DNA from: JL08 sp963765555
Lineage (GTDB): Bacteria; Pseudomonadota; Alphaproteobacteria; Rhodobacterales; Rhodobacteraceae
Length of the DNA stretch: 64,000 bases
Assembly (NCBI GenBank): GCA_963765555.1
Contig: CAVXWX010000012.1
Span: forward strand, 248,001 to 312,000
Reading direction: 5' to 3'
The translations under genes were made by a program, and so were the position numbers. Of this stretch, positions 62,581 through 64,000 are shown in pieces; positions within the stretch are counted from its first letter, which is position 1; each line of letters begins with the position of its first letter. The notes beneath the pieces are model-generated. The model was not told the DNA's origin. It ran no database searches and saw nothing but the letters and a program-made list of their open reading frames with translations.

Positions 62581-62664
62581 TCGCATCACCTTTGTTGGAC
62601 GCAGGCGGTTGGTCAATCCTTGGGGGTGCGATGATATTTTTTTCACCTAATTGGGTGTTGGCCG
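62581..62664 (-). promoter_or_regulatory. Gap upstream of the ECF sigma gene
   Basis: An 84-base gap between lpxK and the sigma gene, both minus strand. It contains a palindromic CACCTAATTGGGTG and an A/T-rich stretch (ATATTTTTTTC, plus-strand reading). This is the likely, possibly self-controlled, promoter of the sigma factor. I cannot assign boxes. Confidence 0.35.
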
Positions 62665-63654
62665 TCAGGGCGCGGGAAAGCGCGCCAGCATTGTGTCCAA
62701 TGCGCCGCTGTCGTCCAGAACCAGTCGCACGGGCAAGGTGATCACGTGCCTGCGGAACTCGGGCGGTAACCGGACGGCATCTTTTTCCGTCGTCACCAGT
62801 TGCGCACCCTGTTGCAACGCATCAGCTTCAAGCCGGCGCATCAGGGTCGGGGTCAATTCCTGATGATCATCCAGCGCTTCGCCGTGGACCACGTCGGCCC
62901 CCAGATGGCGCAGCGTTGCAAAAAACTTTTCCGGATGCCCGATCCCTGCAAAGGCCAGATAACGTCCATCATTCCATTGCATGCCGGTGTTCAAAGGGAT
63001 CAGCGCGCCGGTGATGTGGGGCACGGTCACTTTTGCCCCCCACTGTTGTCTGAACCGCGTTTGCGACTCATCCGAACCGATCGAAATAACCGCATCCGCG
63101 CGCGCCAGTCCGGTTTCAACCGGTTCGCGCAACGGCCCTGCAGGCAGGCATTTTCCATTGCCGAACCCTTTGTCTGCATCCACCACCACCAGCGCCAGAT
63201 CGTAGACCAGCGCAGGGTTCTGAAATCCGTCATCCAGCACCACGATGCTGGCCCCGGCCTGAACCGCACGGTCTGCCCCTGCTGCGCGGTCTTCTGATAC
63301 CCAGACTTCGGCGAAGGCGGCCAGCAACAACGGTTCGTCGCCGACCTGATGCGCCTTGTGGGTGGCGGGATTGACCTGAACCGGCCCTTTTAGCGTTCCG
63401 CCATAGCCGCGCGACACCACATGCACCACATGGCCCCGATCACGCAGCCGTTCGATCAGGGCGATCACGGTTGGTGTTTTTCCGGTGCCGCCCGCGTTCA
63501 GATTGCCGACACAGATCACCGGTACATCCATCTTTTTCGGTACGCCCTTGGCCAACCGCCGCGCTGTTGCCTGCGCATAAACAGCCCCTAACGGGGCAAG
63601 CAGGACCGATTGCCAACTGCCGGACGAATACCAGAATTCGGGTGGGCGCGTCAT
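62665..63654 (-). CDS. lpxK: Tetraacyldisaccharide 4'-kinase
   Basis: A 329-residue membrane-associated kinase of lipid A synthesis that phosphorylates the 4' position of the disaccharide. The Walker A motif is GNLNAGGTGKTPTVIALIE and the family motif is VVLDDGFQNPALVYDLALVV. ATG 63654 overlaps the stop of waaA by ATGA. The pairing waaA-lpxK fits their consecutive roles in the outer-membrane pathway. Confidence 0.95.
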   Translation of the reverse strand: MTRPPEFWYSSGSWQSVLLAPLGAVYAQATARRLAKGVPKKMDVPVICVGNLNAGGTGKTPTVIALIERLRDRGHVVHVVSRGYGGTLKGPVQVNPATHKAHQVGDEPLLLAAFAEVWVSEDRAAGADRAVQAGASIVVLDDGFQNPALVYDLALVVVDADKGFGNGKCLPAGPLREPVETGLARADAVISIGSDESQTRFRQQWGAKVTVPHITGALIPLNTGMQWNDGRYLAFAGIGHPEKFFATLRHLGADVVHGEALDDHQELTPTLMRRLEADALQQGAQLVTTEKDAVRLPPEFRRHVITLPVRLVLDDSGALDTMLARFPAP

Positions 63655-64000
63655 TGGGATGTCTCCGCGTCCAGCGCATCCTGCATCAGATCGACCACAC
63701 GGTCGGTCAGTTCGGCACCTTCCGATACAATCTCCCAACCGGCATGTGCCATCGACGCGGCAAGATCGGGCGCGATCAAACGCAACACCGACGTTCCCAA
63801 CCCGTCAGCATCCTTGACGATACGTGCGGCACCGGCCGACGCAAGGCGGGAATAGGAATCCAGATGATCCCCCACATTCGGTCCGTACAGGATTGCTGAC
63901 CCAAGTGCCGCAGCAACAAACGGATCACGCCCGCCATATCCCGACACCAGAGAACTGCCGACAAACGCCAATGGCGCAAGCCGGTACCACAGGCCAAGAT
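63651..64000 (-). CDS. waaA: 3-deoxy-D-manno-octulosonic acid (Kdo) transferase, partial
   Basis: The C-terminal 116 or so residues of a GT-B glycosyltransferase that adds Kdo to lipid IVA at the inner membrane. The segment LAPLAFVGSSLVSGYGGRDP and ALGSAILYGPNVGDH matches the family's C-terminal donor-binding region. The start is outside the right edge. The stop overlaps the lpxK start by ATGA. Confidence 0.88.
   Translation of the reverse strand, partial: LGLWYRLAPLAFVGSSLVSGYGGRDPFVAAALGSAILYGPNVGDHLDSYSRLASAGAARIVKDADGLGTSVLRLIAPDLAASMAHAGWEIVSEGAELTDRVVDLMQDALDAETSQ

Noticed and set aside
1..64000. Search for mobile elements, phage, rRNA and CRISPR arrays
   Set aside because: No transposase, integrase, phage gene, rRNA segment or regularly spaced repeat was seen.

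Overview
The window is a continuous piece of chromosome from an alphaproteobacterium, most likely a member of the Rhodobacteraceae/Roseobacter group. The evidence is the moderately high G+C, the tightly packed operons joined by ATGA or TGATG overlaps, and many genes whose closest relatives I recognise from that group: DUF1285, DUF2794 and zf-CHCC proteins, DUF4159 and DUF58 beside MoxR, P1 peptidase, the glcDEF set, and an ECF sigma factor beside a YfbK-type protein. I cannot name the species. I see no phage, insertion sequence, CRISPR array or rRNA; the only RNA gene is tRNA-Pro(CGG).

Layout. 1-5930 (minus): MoxR ATPase, DUF58 protein and two large membrane proteins in one overlapping operon. 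6001-18763: DUF1285, a DMT exporter, hydroxypyruvate isomerase, DUF2798, DNA polymerase I, a zinc-finger protein, an amidase, DUF2794, an NlpC/P60 hydrolase with an M17 aminopeptidase, then beta-carbonic anhydrase, the bicarbonate transporter SbtA and its PII-like partner SbtB. 18794-30735: a small lipoprotein, asd, an MFS carrier, a DUF3095 protein, an HpcH aldolase, the glpD-glpK glycerol genes, a flavin monooxygenase, idi, and an SDR-cupin-P1 peptidase operon. 30908-42563: a YghU-type glutathione enzyme, a peptide-type ABC transporter operon ending in an aldehyde dehydrogenase, panB-panC, an M20 deacylase and an AMACR-type enzyme. 42646-48921: tRNA-Pro and leuB, leuD and leuC, interleaved with unrelated membrane and nuclease genes. 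49169-53706: a small secreted peptide, an MscS channel, rsfS-rlmH, and a DUF599 protein. 53786-64000: glycolate oxidase glcD-glcE-glcF, two tandem trypsin-like proteases, a heat-shock hsp20, an ECF sigma factor with a membrane VWA protein, lpxK, and the end of waaA.

Functionally the genes suit an aerobic marine-type heterotroph that takes up bicarbonate, oxidises glycolate and glycerol, imports peptides, and makes leucine, pantothenate, isoprenoids and lipid A.

A striking property is the number of single-base reading-frame breaks in genes that otherwise look conserved: the NlpC/P60 hydrolase, an ABC permease, the double ABC ATPase, glcF and the YfbK-type VWA gene. The start of the nuclease gene near 45128 probably contains another. 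In every firm case removing or adding one base restores a full-length family member, often with its overlap to the next gene. This fits either sequencing or assembly errors or very recent mutation. A short dispersed repeat of the GTATTT...AAAnGAAG type is also found in several intergenic gaps.
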